Shown in pieces: positions 52,338 through 62,212 of a DNA stretch of 62,212 bases. The stretch's first letter is position 1. The number at the start of each line of letters is the position of its first letter. Origin of the DNA: Candidatus Sulfotelmatobacter sp. (GTDB lineage Bacteria; Acidobacteriota; Terriglobia; Terriglobales; Acidobacteriaceae); the NCBI GenBank assembly GCA_030039165.1, contig JASHQM010000121.1:1-62212 (forward strand). Direction: 5' to 3'. The notes below the pieces were generated by a model. That model saw only the letters and a program-made list of their open reading frames with translations, was not told the origin of the DNA and did no database searches. The translations under genes were made by a program, and so were the position numbers.

Positions 52338-54878
52338 TTAGAGGGCTTCCACGGTAGTCTGCAACTCGCGCGCGATCTCAGAGGGATCGAGGTTCGCAGC
52401 AAACCTGACAGGACTTCCGATGCGCACCGCAATTTTATGTGGGGCAGCGAATTTCTTCCCCGCCTGCTTGAGTTCGAACAGACCAACAATCCGCAGGGGA
52501 AGAACCGGGATATTAAGATTATTGGCCAGCAAGCCGACGCCTGCGCGAAATGGGCGCAGACTGCCATCCACGGTATGATGGCCCTCGGGAAAAACCAGCA
52601 CGCTGTAGCCACGATCGACGGCACTCCCGGCGTAAGCAAAACTCTGACGGAATCCAGCTTCGCGCGGCAAGGGAAACAAATTGAGAAGCGAAACGCCGAG
52701 CACCCACTGGACGCGCCCGTAAATGCGCTTCAGCAGCCCTGTGCCGGGCGGTGGACTGTGCAGACTCTCGAGCGCTTCGCCGCCGGTTGCGGTAGCGAGT
52801 TTGTTTCGCAGGCGGGCGAGCAGAGCGGCCTGAACGAACCCTACATCGACATCGCCTACGTGATTGCAAACCACTAGGAACGGACCATCCCAGCCGCGCA
52901 GATTCTCCCGGCCTTCGATGCGCGGCCATCCCAGAACGAACATGGCCGGCCTCATCAGGAAGTAATGTGCGAGCCATCGAACCCAGGTCACCGGCCAGCG
53001 CAGCACCCAGCCGGGATAGTGGTATTCCGTGCGCTGCCTCGGGTCGCCGCTCAACATCCGCTCGATGTCGCCGACGGTTCGTGCAGCGCTGAATCGGATT
53101 TCGCTCAGATCGACCTGATAGCGATCTTCCAGGGCACTGATCAACTCCACGCGATCTAGCGAGCTGAGGCCGAGATCAGATTGCAGATCCGAATCTGTCC
53201 CCGCTTCAGCAAGCATTCCGCGCTTTCCTGCAATGCGCGTGATCAACTCGGCGACCGGACTCGCTGCGCCATCTTTTTCTACATGCTCTTGTTCGGTGGG
53301 CGGACGCAACACTTGCTTCTCCGCAAATTCGCGAATCACACCGCGCCGCGGCTTCTGTGTTGACGTTCGGGGAAAATCTTCCTGCGGCCAGCGTAGCCAT
53401 ATCCGGACGCGCTGGAATTCCGCCAGCGACTGATTCGCGCGCTCAACAATCTCCGACAGGCGTGCCTGGTCATGGGTGATTAGAACGGCGCACGGTTCCG
53501 CGTTGCCTTTATTCTCGATTCCGACGACGACGCAATCCTTTACTTCCGGCTGGCAGCGCAAAGCTGCTTCTAAATCCTCGGGATAAACATTCAGCCCGGC
53601 AGGCGTAACAATCACTTCCTTCTTGCGGCCTCTGAAGTAAAGATTTCCATTTTCATTGAGCTCGCCAATGTCGCCAGTGTGATACCACCCCTCGTCGTCT
53701 GCGACTTTCTCCTGTCGATTACCCCGCCAATACGCCGCGGCAACTCCTCCGCCGCGAATCAATATTTCGCCATCTTGGGCGAGCTTGACATCGCGGCCGG
53801 GCAAGACCTTGCCGATCGATCTTTTGCCCAGCCTGAACGGATGATTCACGCTGATCAGCGACGTCGTTTCCGTCAACCCATACCCCTGAATAACGGCATA
53901 GCCCAGCCGCCCCCAGAATTCTTCCGTTCCGGAATCCAGCGTCGCGCCGCCGGAGATGAATGCCCAGAACTTCCAGCCGAGCTGGCGATGAACTGCACGA
54001 AAAATCCACCAGCGGTGCAGAAAGTGTTTACCCTCCGATAAGTGAAATCGGCTGCGGAAGTCTTCCATTTTGCCTGCACTCTCCAGACCGCGCTCGACCC
54101 TCTGCTTCAGTGACTGCAAGACCCTGGGCACGCCGACCAGCACAGAAACCCGCTGGCGGCGGATGGTGCGCACGATTTCGGAGGGACTCAGTTCGTTCTG
54201 AAAGATCACAACGCCGCCCATCAGGGGTGGAAGAAACATGCCGAGAAATTGCCCAAAAACGTGGCTAAGCGGCAGCAAATTCAGGAAGCGAACGGGATGC
54301 ACCCAGCGTTCGTATTTCAGGTACGGCTGCATTTCGCGCTCGATGGGCTCGATGTTGGCGAGCACGTTGCCGTGGGTGATTACCACGCCCTTGGGTTCAG
54401 CGGTGGCGCCCGAGGTAAAAACCATTTGCAGGACGTCATTACAGGTGGTTGCGGCCGGCGCAGCACCGAATGGCTTATCTGTGGACTTGGCAAAATCTTC
54501 GATGGTCATCTGGGCAGGCGTTGTGTCAGATTGCAAATGACGCTGCGAACAGATCCAGAGCTTTGCCTGGACCTGCTCAGACACTCGCCGGGCGAAATCA
54601 TCGGATGCGGCATCGTCTATGGGCACGACGACCACGCCGCGCATGGCGCAGCCGAAAAATGCGGCCACCCACTGGGCCGAGTTTTGTCCCCACAGGAGAA
54701 CTCGATCACCTTTGCCGGTTGCACGCGCGTCGAGCTCGCCTGCAACTCGTCGCGCCATATCCAATACTTGCGCATAAGTGAACCATTCCATCCGATAGCC
54801 GCGGCGCTGGCCGTAGGCGTGTTCCGAAGGGTGCGCCTGGAAGCGAGCCAGAAAGAATTCGGCGAGAGATTCAGCCAT
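52338..54878 (-). CDS. Three-domain fusion: acyl-activating AMP ligase, acyl carrier, acyltransferase
   Basis: 846 residues. Residues about 1-520 form an ANL adenylating enzyme (VFTSGATAEPKGVVITHGN, QGYGLTETTSLIS, GWYHTGDIGEL, GRKKEVIVTPAGLNVYPEDLE). Residues about 540-615 are an acyl carrier domain with the attachment Ser573 in LGLSSLDRVEL. Residues about 630-846 are a PlsC/LPLAT domain with NHVGDVD (His673, Asp678) and FPEGHH. Likely activates a fatty acid, holds it on the carrier, and transfers it to a lysophospholipid. It resembles Aas with domain order reversed and an ACP inserted. Confidence 0.9.
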   Translation of the reverse strand: MAESLAEFFLARFQAHPSEHAYGQRRGYRMEWFTYAQVLDMARRVAGELDARATGKGDRVLLWGQNSAQWVAAFFGCAMRGVVVVPIDDAASDDFARRVSEQVQAKLWICSQRHLQSDTTPAQMTIEDFAKSTDKPFGAAPAATTCNDVLQMVFTSGATAEPKGVVITHGNVLANIEPIEREMQPYLKYERWVHPVRFLNLLPLSHVFGQFLGMFLPPLMGGVVIFQNELSPSEIVRTIRRQRVSVLVGVPRVLQSLKQRVERGLESAGKMEDFRSRFHLSEGKHFLHRWWIFRAVHRQLGWKFWAFISGGATLDSGTEEFWGRLGYAVIQGYGLTETTSLISVNHPFRLGKRSIGKVLPGRDVKLAQDGEILIRGGGVAAAYWRGNRQEKVADDEGWYHTGDIGELNENGNLYFRGRKKEVIVTPAGLNVYPEDLEAALRCQPEVKDCVVVGIENKGNAEPCAVLITHDQARLSEIVERANQSLAEFQRVRIWLRWPQEDFPRTSTQKPRRGVIREFAEKQVLRPPTEQEHVEKDGAASPVAELITRIAGKRGMLAEAGTDSDLQSDLGLSSLDRVELISALEDRYQVDLSEIRFSAARTVGDIERMLSGDPRQRTEYHYPGWVLRWPVTWVRWLAHYFLMRPAMFVLGWPRIEGRENLRGWDGPFLVVCNHVGDVDVGFVQAALLARLRNKLATATGGEALESLHSPPPGTGLLKRIYGRVQWVLGVSLLNLFPLPREAGFRQSFAYAGSAVDRGYSVLVFPEGHHTVDGSLRPFRAGVGLLANNLNIPVLPLRIVGLFELKQAGKKFAAPHKIAVRIGSPVRFAANLDPSEIARELQTTVEAL

Positions 54879-54969
54879 GGGAACGCAGGGAACAGAATAG
54901 CCGCAGAGGCCAGTCTAGAGTTAGGTGTCGCTAAAAAATACAAGTATCGCGAAGACGTGCCTTTGACGC

Positions 54970-55932
54970 TTACCCGATTCTCAATACCAGCTTGCCATAG
55001 TTCTTGCCGGCCTGGAGAAGCTTGTAGGCTTCCACGGCATGATCCATGGGAAATACCTGACCGATCGCTGGACTAAGCTTTTGTTGGCTGATCCATTCGG
55101 AAAGCTGGCGCCAGGCGTGCGCCATGATCTCGCGTTTTTGCGAAAGGTAGGTCAGCCATAGCCCCTGAAGCATGGCCGACTTCGCATACAGAGCGCGCAC
55201 ATCGAGCTGTGGCGGCTTGCCGGTCGCGCTGCCGTATTGGATGACGCGGCCGAAGCTGCGCAGGCAGCGCAGGCTCTTCGCGGTGTGCTCGCCGCCAAGC
55301 ATTTCAAAGACCGCATCGACACCTTCGCCGTGAGTCAGATCCTTTATCGCTTCCTCGTAGTCCTGTTGTTTGTAATTGATGGCGTGCTGCAAACCAAGTT
55401 CCTTCACACGAGCCAGCTTTTCGTCGGAGGAAGAGGTTCCATATGTTTCGACGTCGAGAATGCGTCCAATTTGGACTGCCGCAGTGCCCACCCCGCCGGC
55501 CACAGCGTGAATCAGGACGCGTCGGTTTCGACCTGGCTCCGCTGCAGTAGTCATTCCCGCCTGCCAGTAAGCCAGATAGGCCGTAAAGTAATTCACGGGG
55601 AAAGCGGCGGCTTGTTCGTCGATCCAGTGATCGGGAGCGGGCCAGAGCAGGTCAGAATTAGCCGCGACTTTCTCAGCGAAGGCACCAAATTGGATGTAGC
55701 CCATCACGCGGCGGCCACTGCCTTCTTCAATTCCGCAAAACTCGCGGCCCGCGGTGAAGGGAGGGGCTGGCGTCCCTGGGTAGCCGCCGGTAGTGGTCAT
55801 CACATCGGCAAAGTTTAGTCCGCCGGCAGTTACCCGAACCATTGTCTGGTGCGGCTTCGCCGTGGGTTCGGGAGTCTGCTGAATCTGGAGGGCATCGGGT
55901 CCCGAAGTGGACGTAATGACTAGCGCCTTCAT
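54970..55932 (-). CDS. Quinone oxidoreductase (medium-chain, zinc-free)
   Basis: 320 residues. NADPH:quinone reductase-like: N-terminal GroES-like domain (GLNFADVMTTTGGYPG, AGREFCGIEEG) and Rossmann fold with HAVAGGVGTAAVQIGR. No structural-zinc cysteine cluster. May reduce quinones or other enones; the substrate cannot be read. A -10 hexamer six bases before the ATG suggests a leaderless mRNA. It is followed, 91 bases away, by the three-domain ligase. Confidence 0.9.
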   Translation of the reverse strand: MKALVITSTSGPDALQIQQTPEPTAKPHQTMVRVTAGGLNFADVMTTTGGYPGTPAPPFTAGREFCGIEEGSGRRVMGYIQFGAFAEKVAANSDLLWPAPDHWIDEQAAAFPVNYFTAYLAYWQAGMTTAAEPGRNRRVLIHAVAGGVGTAAVQIGRILDVETYGTSSSDEKLARVKELGLQHAINYKQQDYEEAIKDLTHGEGVDAVFEMLGGEHTAKSLRCLRSFGRVIQYGSATGKPPQLDVRALYAKSAMLQGLWLTYLSQKREIMAHAWRQLSEWISQQKLSPAIGQVFPMDHAVEAYKLLQAGKNYGKLVLRIG

Positions 55933-55938
55933 GCATCG

Positions 55939-55944
55939 AGTTTA
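55939..55944 (-). promoter_or_regulatory. Extended -10 hexamer of the quinone oxidoreductase gene
   Basis: TGC-TAAACT ends six bases before the ATG at 55932. TTGAAT lies 19 bases further upstream. Same arrangement as treA. Confidence 0.45.
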
Positions 55945-56185
55945 GCAGGGGAACAAGAGCGCAATTCAAACCGACAACGTATCGGTAGAGGGAAACTGGC
56001 CAAATGGATAGGTGGGCGCCCGTCCGGACTCAGGCCCGGCCAAATTTCATGATGATGACGGGTAATGCACTTCGACAACGAAAGGGTGAGGAGCAAGGCC
56101 GTACAGCAAACACCTGATTGGGGGTGCGCGCGGATCATTATCAAATGGCTGGGTGGTTCGATAGTTTTCGAGGGCGCCCGTTTAA

Positions 56186-56404
56186 GTGGAAAGCACGAAT
56201 CAGGACCGGGACCAGCCGAATTTCATCAATTTGTCGGACGCCTATTTGTGCTCCGCCTGTGAAGCCGTGGGCAACTCGGCCAATCGATGCCCGCGTTGCC
56301 AGTCGGACGCGTTGCTTGCGATCACGCGTGCAATACCTCGCCATCAAGACAGTATCCGCATCGTTTGCTCCCCGCTCGAAGAAAACGCCATGCAAGCAGC
56401 CTGA
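56186..56404 (+). CDS. Small zinc-ribbon protein, 72 residues
   Basis: Four cysteines Cys22, Cys25, Cys35, Cys38 (CSAC..CPRC) make a zinc ribbon; the motif SDAYLCSACEAVGNSANRC is compact and looks conserved. GTG start, no strong ribosome site. Short helical C-terminus. No named family that I can give. Upstream of the M50 protease on the same strand. Confidence 0.55.
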   Translation: MESTNQDRDQPNFINLSDAYLCSACEAVGNSANRCPRCQSDALLAITRAIPRHQDSIRIVCSPLEENAMQAA

Positions 56405-56505
56405 CCGGCATTTTGTGCCTCGAGTTCTTCGACGTAAAAATGTTGTAAAACAAGGCCGAAACGCGGATGTAGAATGTTGGGCGGCAGAGAAAGCGAACTC
56501 CCCGC

Positions 56506-57663
56506 GTGCACTCCCAGGTCAAGCTTGGACGAATTGGCGGAATCGAAATCGGCCTGCACTATAGCTGGTTCATCATTGCCATCCTGATTGCCTGGTCGCT
56601 CGCCGCTCATTTTCAGAGTGTGACCCCCGGCTGGGGTCAGGCAATGATATGGGGAGCCGCGATCATCACAGCGGTGCTTTTCTTCGTTAGCCTTTTGCTT
56701 CACGAACTGGCGCATTCCCTTGTGGCCAAAGCGCACGGTTTGAACGTGCGTGAGATCACCTTGTTTGCCCTCGGCGGCGTGTCGCAGATTGAGTCGGAAG
56801 CGACAGACGCAAAAACTGAGTTCTGGATTGCCATTGTCGGGCCAGCTACCAGCGCGGTTCTAGGATTGATCTTCATTGGGCTGGCTCGCACCGTGCAGAC
56901 GCGACCGATAGCCCAAGGCGGCGGCACGCCGGTTACGGCAGTTCTGTTCTGGCTGGGATACATCAATCTTGCGCTTGCCGGTTTCAATATGATCCCCGGC
57001 TACCCTCTCGACGGGGGACGCGTGCTACGAGCCATTCTGTGGTGGGTGAGCGGCAGCGCGGTAAAAGCATCGCGGTGGGCAAGCCAGGTGGGGCAAGCCA
57101 TCGCCTTCCTGTTTATCGCTTTCGGCCTTGGCCGTTTCTTTCTGGGCGAGAATTTTGGAGGCCTCTGGTTGGCTTTTATTGGCTGGTTCCTCCTGGACGC
57201 CGCCCGCAGCAGTTATATGCAGACCAATATTATGTCGAGGCTTCGCGGCAGGCGCGTCGCCGATCTGATGGAGCGCAACTGTGCCAGGGTAGAGGGCTAC
57301 CTAAGCCTGCGCGACTTCATCGACGAGCACATCCTGCACAGCACGAACCGCTGTTTCGTGGTGACGAATGGCGAGCAGGTGGTCGGCCTTGTTTATCCCG
57401 AGGACATCCGCAACGTGCCCCGGGACATGTGGGAGCAAACCAGCGTACAAAGCATAATGCGGCGGCTCGACCAGGTACGCTCTGTTGCTCCCGATATGCC
57501 GGCGGACAAAGCGCTCGAGATGATGGCCCACGAGAACCTGAGCCAGGTAGCAGTGGTTTCGGGCGGGAAATTGCTTGGAATCTTCTCGCAGTCGCAGGTG
57601 CTGCGATATCTTCAGGTTTATCCCTCGGGCAGCGATGAGGCTCCGTTGAGCAAAGCGGCCTGA
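56506..57663 (+). CDS. Site-2-type intramembrane metalloprotease with CBS domains (M50)
   Basis: 385 residues. Membrane helices fill about 1-235: zinc site HELAH (His66, Glu67, His70) and the third ligand in [16 protein letters not shown] (Asp169). A pair of CBS domains follows (about 245-370). SpoIVFB-like layout: CBS domains probably bind a nucleotide and gate cleavage. The substrate, perhaps a membrane-bound sigma factor or regulator, is not visible nearby. GTG start with weak ribosome site; TAGAAT at 56470-56475 is a candidate -10. Confidence 0.92.
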   Translation: MHSQVKLGRIGGIEIGLHYSWFIIAILIAWSLAAHFQSVTPGWGQAMIWGAAIITAVLFFVSLLLHELAHSLVAKAHGLNVREITLFALGGVSQIESEATDAKTEFWIAIVGPATSAVLGLIFIGLARTVQTRPIAQGGGTPVTAVLFWLGYINLALAGFNMIPGYPLDGGRVLRAILWWVSGSAVKASRWASQVGQAIAFLFIAFGLGRFFLGENFGGLWLAFIGWFLLDAARSSYMQTNIMSRLRGRRVADLMERNCARVEGYLSLRDFIDEHILHSTNRCFVVTNGEQVVGLVYPEDIRNVPRDMWEQTSVQSIMRRLDQVRSVAPDMPADKALEMMAHENLSQVAVVSGGKLLGIFSQSQVLRYLQVYPSGSDEAPLSKAA

Positions 57664-57685
57664 GCGGCCTGCTGGCTGTTGCTCG

Positions 57686-57895
57686 CTACGCTGCCTTCTT
57701 CCTGGGAACTCTCGCGCCTTTCTTGCGTGCCTCGGAAAGTCCGATGGCAATCGCCTGCCTGCGGCTTCTTACTTTGCCTCCTTTGCCGCCTTTGCCGGAA
57801 CGAAGCGTGCCATGCTTCTTGCGCCGCATGGCGATCTCAACCGATTTTCCTGCACCTTTGCCGTACTTGCGATGACCGGATTTTTCCTTCGGCAT
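57686..57895 (-). CDS. DUF6496-like small basic protein
   Basis: 69 residues, very basic: MPKEKSGHRKYGKGAGKSVE, GGKGGKVRSRRQAIAIGLSEARKKG. AGGAG lies seven bases before the ATG. Resembles DUF6496 proteins, widespread short Lys/Gly-rich proteins of unknown role that may touch DNA or RNA. Converges on the M50 gene; 22 bases between stops. Confidence 0.85.
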   Translation of the reverse strand: MPKEKSGHRKYGKGAGKSVEIAMRRKKHGTLRSGKGGKGGKVRSRRQAIAIGLSEARKKGARVPRKKAA

Positions 57896-58166
57896 GCCGA
57901 TTCTCCTGTGCCTTAGACGCGACGCCCTTCTGCGAGGTTGTTGCCAAACCCTTGTGTTTGCCTGCCATTTGTCCGACTACTTGAAGCGCAAAGCAACGTT
58001 AGTCGAACCAGCTGCAACCTACCGCTATTCAAAATGGAGAACTCCGGATGCGGCAGGTCTGGCTGCGTGTCCGCAAATTGCATAAGTCCACTCACCGTCT
58101 GATTGATCTATTTCTTCATCAATTCCGCACATACGCCGGAGCACAAACTCGCGGAAGAAGGCAACG

Positions 58167-60326
<2,160 letters not shown>

Positions 60327-60333
60327 CCACTCT

Positions 60334-62133
60334 ATGCCATTCGGGGCCGAGCTCCGCGAGGATGGCTCCGTGCGCTTCCGGCTCTGGGCGCCGTCTCTAC
60401 GGCAGGTTCAGATTTTTTTGGAAAACGGCAAAAAACTGTCGATGCATCCCGCGGACTCGGGCTGGTTCGAGCTGATCACGCGAGAGGCGGTTGCCGGAAC
60501 GCGCTATCGCTTTCAGGTCGACGACAAGGTCAAGGTTCCGGACCCGGCCTCACGCTTTCAACCCGGCGACGTTCACGGGCCCAGCGAAGTCGTAGATCCT
60601 CGTGCCTTCGATTGGGCGGACGAAAGCTGGCGTGGGCGCCCTTGGGAAGAAGCCGTAATCTATGAACTCCACGTCGGCACATTTACGCCTGAGGGAACAT
60701 TTGCAGCAGTGGAGCAGAAACTCGACTACTTGTGCGCATTAGGGGTGACGGCGCTCGAACTCATGCCCGTGGCGGATTTTCCTGGGAAACGAAACTGGGG
60801 ATATGACGGCGTTCTGCCATTCGCGCCAGACAACTCGTATGGCCGCCCAGCAGATCTGAAGAAGCTGGTTCAGTCCGCTCACGCCGAGGGGCTGATGATC
60901 TTTCTCGACGTGGTTTATAACCACTTCGGCCCCGAGGGCAACTATTTGCAGCTCTACTCGCCGCAATTTTTCAGGAGTCGACATCGCACCCCATGGGGCG
61001 ATGCCATTAATTTCGATGGAACTGAAAGCCGTGTGGTCCGGGACTTCTTCATCCATAATGCGCTCTACTGGCTTGAGGAATACCACATCGACGGTCTACG
61101 CCTGGATGCGGTTCACGCGATTGCCGACGGTTCCGAACCCGACATTCTTACGGAGCTAGCGCAGACGGTTCGCGCGAAATTTCGTGACACGAGACAGGTT
61201 CACCTCATTCTTGAGAATGTAGATAATGCCGCCCGCTATCTGCAACGCGATCGCGAGAATCGGCCAAAGGTATATGACGCGCAGTGGAATGACGATATCC
61301 ATCACGCCGTTCATGTGGCGATCACCGGCGAATCGGACCGCTACTACCGCGACTACGTTGCCCAGCCCGTGCAGCAACTATGCCGTAGCCTGAGCGAGGG
61401 CTTCGCGTTCCAGGGTGAATATTCGGAATATCACCAGGGCAATCGCGGGGAACCAAGCAGTCATTTGCCTCCTTCGGCATTTATTTCGTTTTTGCAGAAT
61501 CACGATCAGATCGGCAATCGGCCTTTTGGAGAGCGTATCCATCACATCGCGCCGCTCGAGAAAGTGAAGGCCGCAATGGAAATTCTGCTGTTGGCCCCTT
61601 CGCCCCCATTGCTTTTCATGGGCGAAGAGTTTGCCGTTAGTTCTCCGTTCCTGTATTTCTGCGATTTTGAAGGTGATCTGGCCGCGGCTATTACCAGCGG
61701 CCGAAGAAACGAGTTCGCGCGCTTTGCGAAATTCAACTCGCCCGAGACGCGAGATCAAATTCCCGACCCCAACGCCGAGCAAACCTACCTTGGCTCGAAA
61801 TTGAATTGGAACGAACTCGATGAGCAGCTTCATTGTTCTCATCTGCAGCTCTATCGCCGACTGCTCTCGATACGGCAAAAACGCATCGTTCCGCTTCTTC
61901 AGAAGAATGTCCAAGTCCAGAACCGATGCTCTTTAACACATAAGGGTATTCTTGCGGTTGACTGGATATTTTCGGGAAGCGGCCGGCTTACCCTGCGGGC
62001 CAATCTGGGAGAAGGGCCCGTCCAGTTGGAACCGCCGAAGGATGGCGGCCTAATCTATTCCAGCACAAGGGCGGATTCGCATGGCAACCTCCAACCGTGG
62101 TCTGTTGCCTGGTGGCTCGACAAGGCAAACTGA
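60334..62133 (+). CDS. treZ: Malto-oligosyltrehalose trehalohydrolase
   Basis: 599 residues from MPFGAELREDG, seven bases after glgX; an ATG inside glgX (60115) is rejected because it would add unrelated sequence. N-terminal CBM48-like domain, GH13 barrel with nucleophile Asp258 (HIDGLRLDAVHAI), acid Glu294 (LENVDN) and NHDQIGNRPFGER around Asp391, the TreZ signature. It frees trehalose from malto-oligosyl trehalose made by TreY, which is probably just beyond the window. The last 79 bases show no gene. Confidence 0.95.
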   Translation: MPFGAELREDGSVRFRLWAPSLRQVQIFLENGKKLSMHPADSGWFELITREAVAGTRYRFQVDDKVKVPDPASRFQPGDVHGPSEVVDPRAFDWADESWRGRPWEEAVIYELHVGTFTPEGTFAAVEQKLDYLCALGVTALELMPVADFPGKRNWGYDGVLPFAPDNSYGRPADLKKLVQSAHAEGLMIFLDVVYNHFGPEGNYLQLYSPQFFRSRHRTPWGDAINFDGTESRVVRDFFIHNALYWLEEYHIDGLRLDAVHAIADGSEPDILTELAQTVRAKFRDTRQVHLILENVDNAARYLQRDRENRPKVYDAQWNDDIHHAVHVAITGESDRYYRDYVAQPVQQLCRSLSEGFAFQGEYSEYHQGNRGEPSSHLPPSAFISFLQNHDQIGNRPFGERIHHIAPLEKVKAAMEILLLAPSPPLLFMGEEFAVSSPFLYFCDFEGDLAAAITSGRRNEFARFAKFNSPETRDQIPDPNAEQTYLGSKLNWNELDEQLHCSHLQLYRRLLSIRQKRIVPLLQKNVQVQNRCSLTHKGILAVDWIFSGSGRLTLRANLGEGPVQLEPPKDGGLIYSSTRADSHGNLQPWSVAWWLDKAN

Positions 62134-62212
62134 CCGTCTTAAAACCTAAGATTCGGGCAAACGAAGCAGAATGTCTTAAATCTGCCGCTTTTACCTACAG
62201 TCGCTTCTTCGC

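Overview
The window reads as a chromosomal core region of a Gram-negative, GC-rich bacterium. It carries an LptD outer-membrane assembly protein, a TonB/ExbB/ExbD energy system, SecD/SecF/YajC, many secreted hydrolases, and a gene mix (FmdB zinc ribbon, Asp-box propeller giant, RDD protein, DUF6496-like peptide, tdh-kbl, DinB-like protein) that I associate with Acidobacteriota, class Terriglobia. That placement is inference from gene content and style; there is no rRNA gene here to test it. No prophage, insertion sequence, CRISPR array or conjugative module is visible.

Layout, left to right. 1-2 kb: the end of an unrecognised protein, a vapBC toxin-antitoxin pair, a hypothetical protein and an FmdB-type zinc ribbon. 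2-9.5 kb: a secreted DPP-IV-like peptidase (minus), then a plus-strand run of a small membrane ORF, miaA, a GH3 hexosaminidase, two tandem paralogous envelope proteins and a zinc-ribbon membrane protein. 9.5-21.7 kb: a long minus-strand envelope block, read lptD, larE, tgt, yajC, secD, secF, tonB, exbB, exbD, exbD, TPR lipoprotein. 21.9-25.3 kb: RDD membrane protein, NAD-dependent epimerase, tRNA-Pro(GGG), a small conserved-looking ORF, a MerR regulator and a tiny lysine-rich ORF with its own strong Shine-Dalgarno sequence and terminator. 25.6-31.2 kb: hydantoinase B, a small membrane protein, a DinB-like protein, tdh-kbl (threonine to glycine plus acetyl-CoA) and a GNAT pseudogene. 31.3-36 kb: pyrBC, then biotin carboxylase and biotin carrier protein. 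36-39.6 kb: a foldase-like lipoprotein with a DsbA-like thioredoxin, and a FucP-type sugar transporter. 39.7-46.2 kb: a tightly overlapping arginine operon argR-argC-argB-argF-argG-argH-argA, with an ArgR palindrome at its promoter. 46.3-49 kb: a PfkB sugar kinase and a GH37 trehalase. 49-56 kb: a 1064-residue Asp-box propeller protein, an AMP-ligase/ACP/acyltransferase fusion and a quinone oxidoreductase. 56-62 kb: a small zinc ribbon, an M50 site-2 protease with CBS domains, a DUF6496-like basic peptide, and glgX-treZ (glycogen to trehalose). With the trehalase, the window holds both ends of trehalose metabolism.

Recurring themes. Several genes have a TANNNT -10 hexamer 4-7 bases before the start codon and no Shine-Dalgarno sequence, which suggests leaderless mRNAs. 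A dispersed repeat of the form GTCATnCnGAGCG..GCGAAGGATC occurs at least four times: once as an inverted pair between pyrB and pyrC, once just upstream of a start codon where it supplies the ribosome binding site, once after the tRNA, and once, diverged, inside the tgt coding sequence as an in-frame insertion. No stretch longer than about 300 bases lacks a gene; the longest gaps (about 33646-33936 and 25273-25573) hold only promoter-like sequence that I can name.
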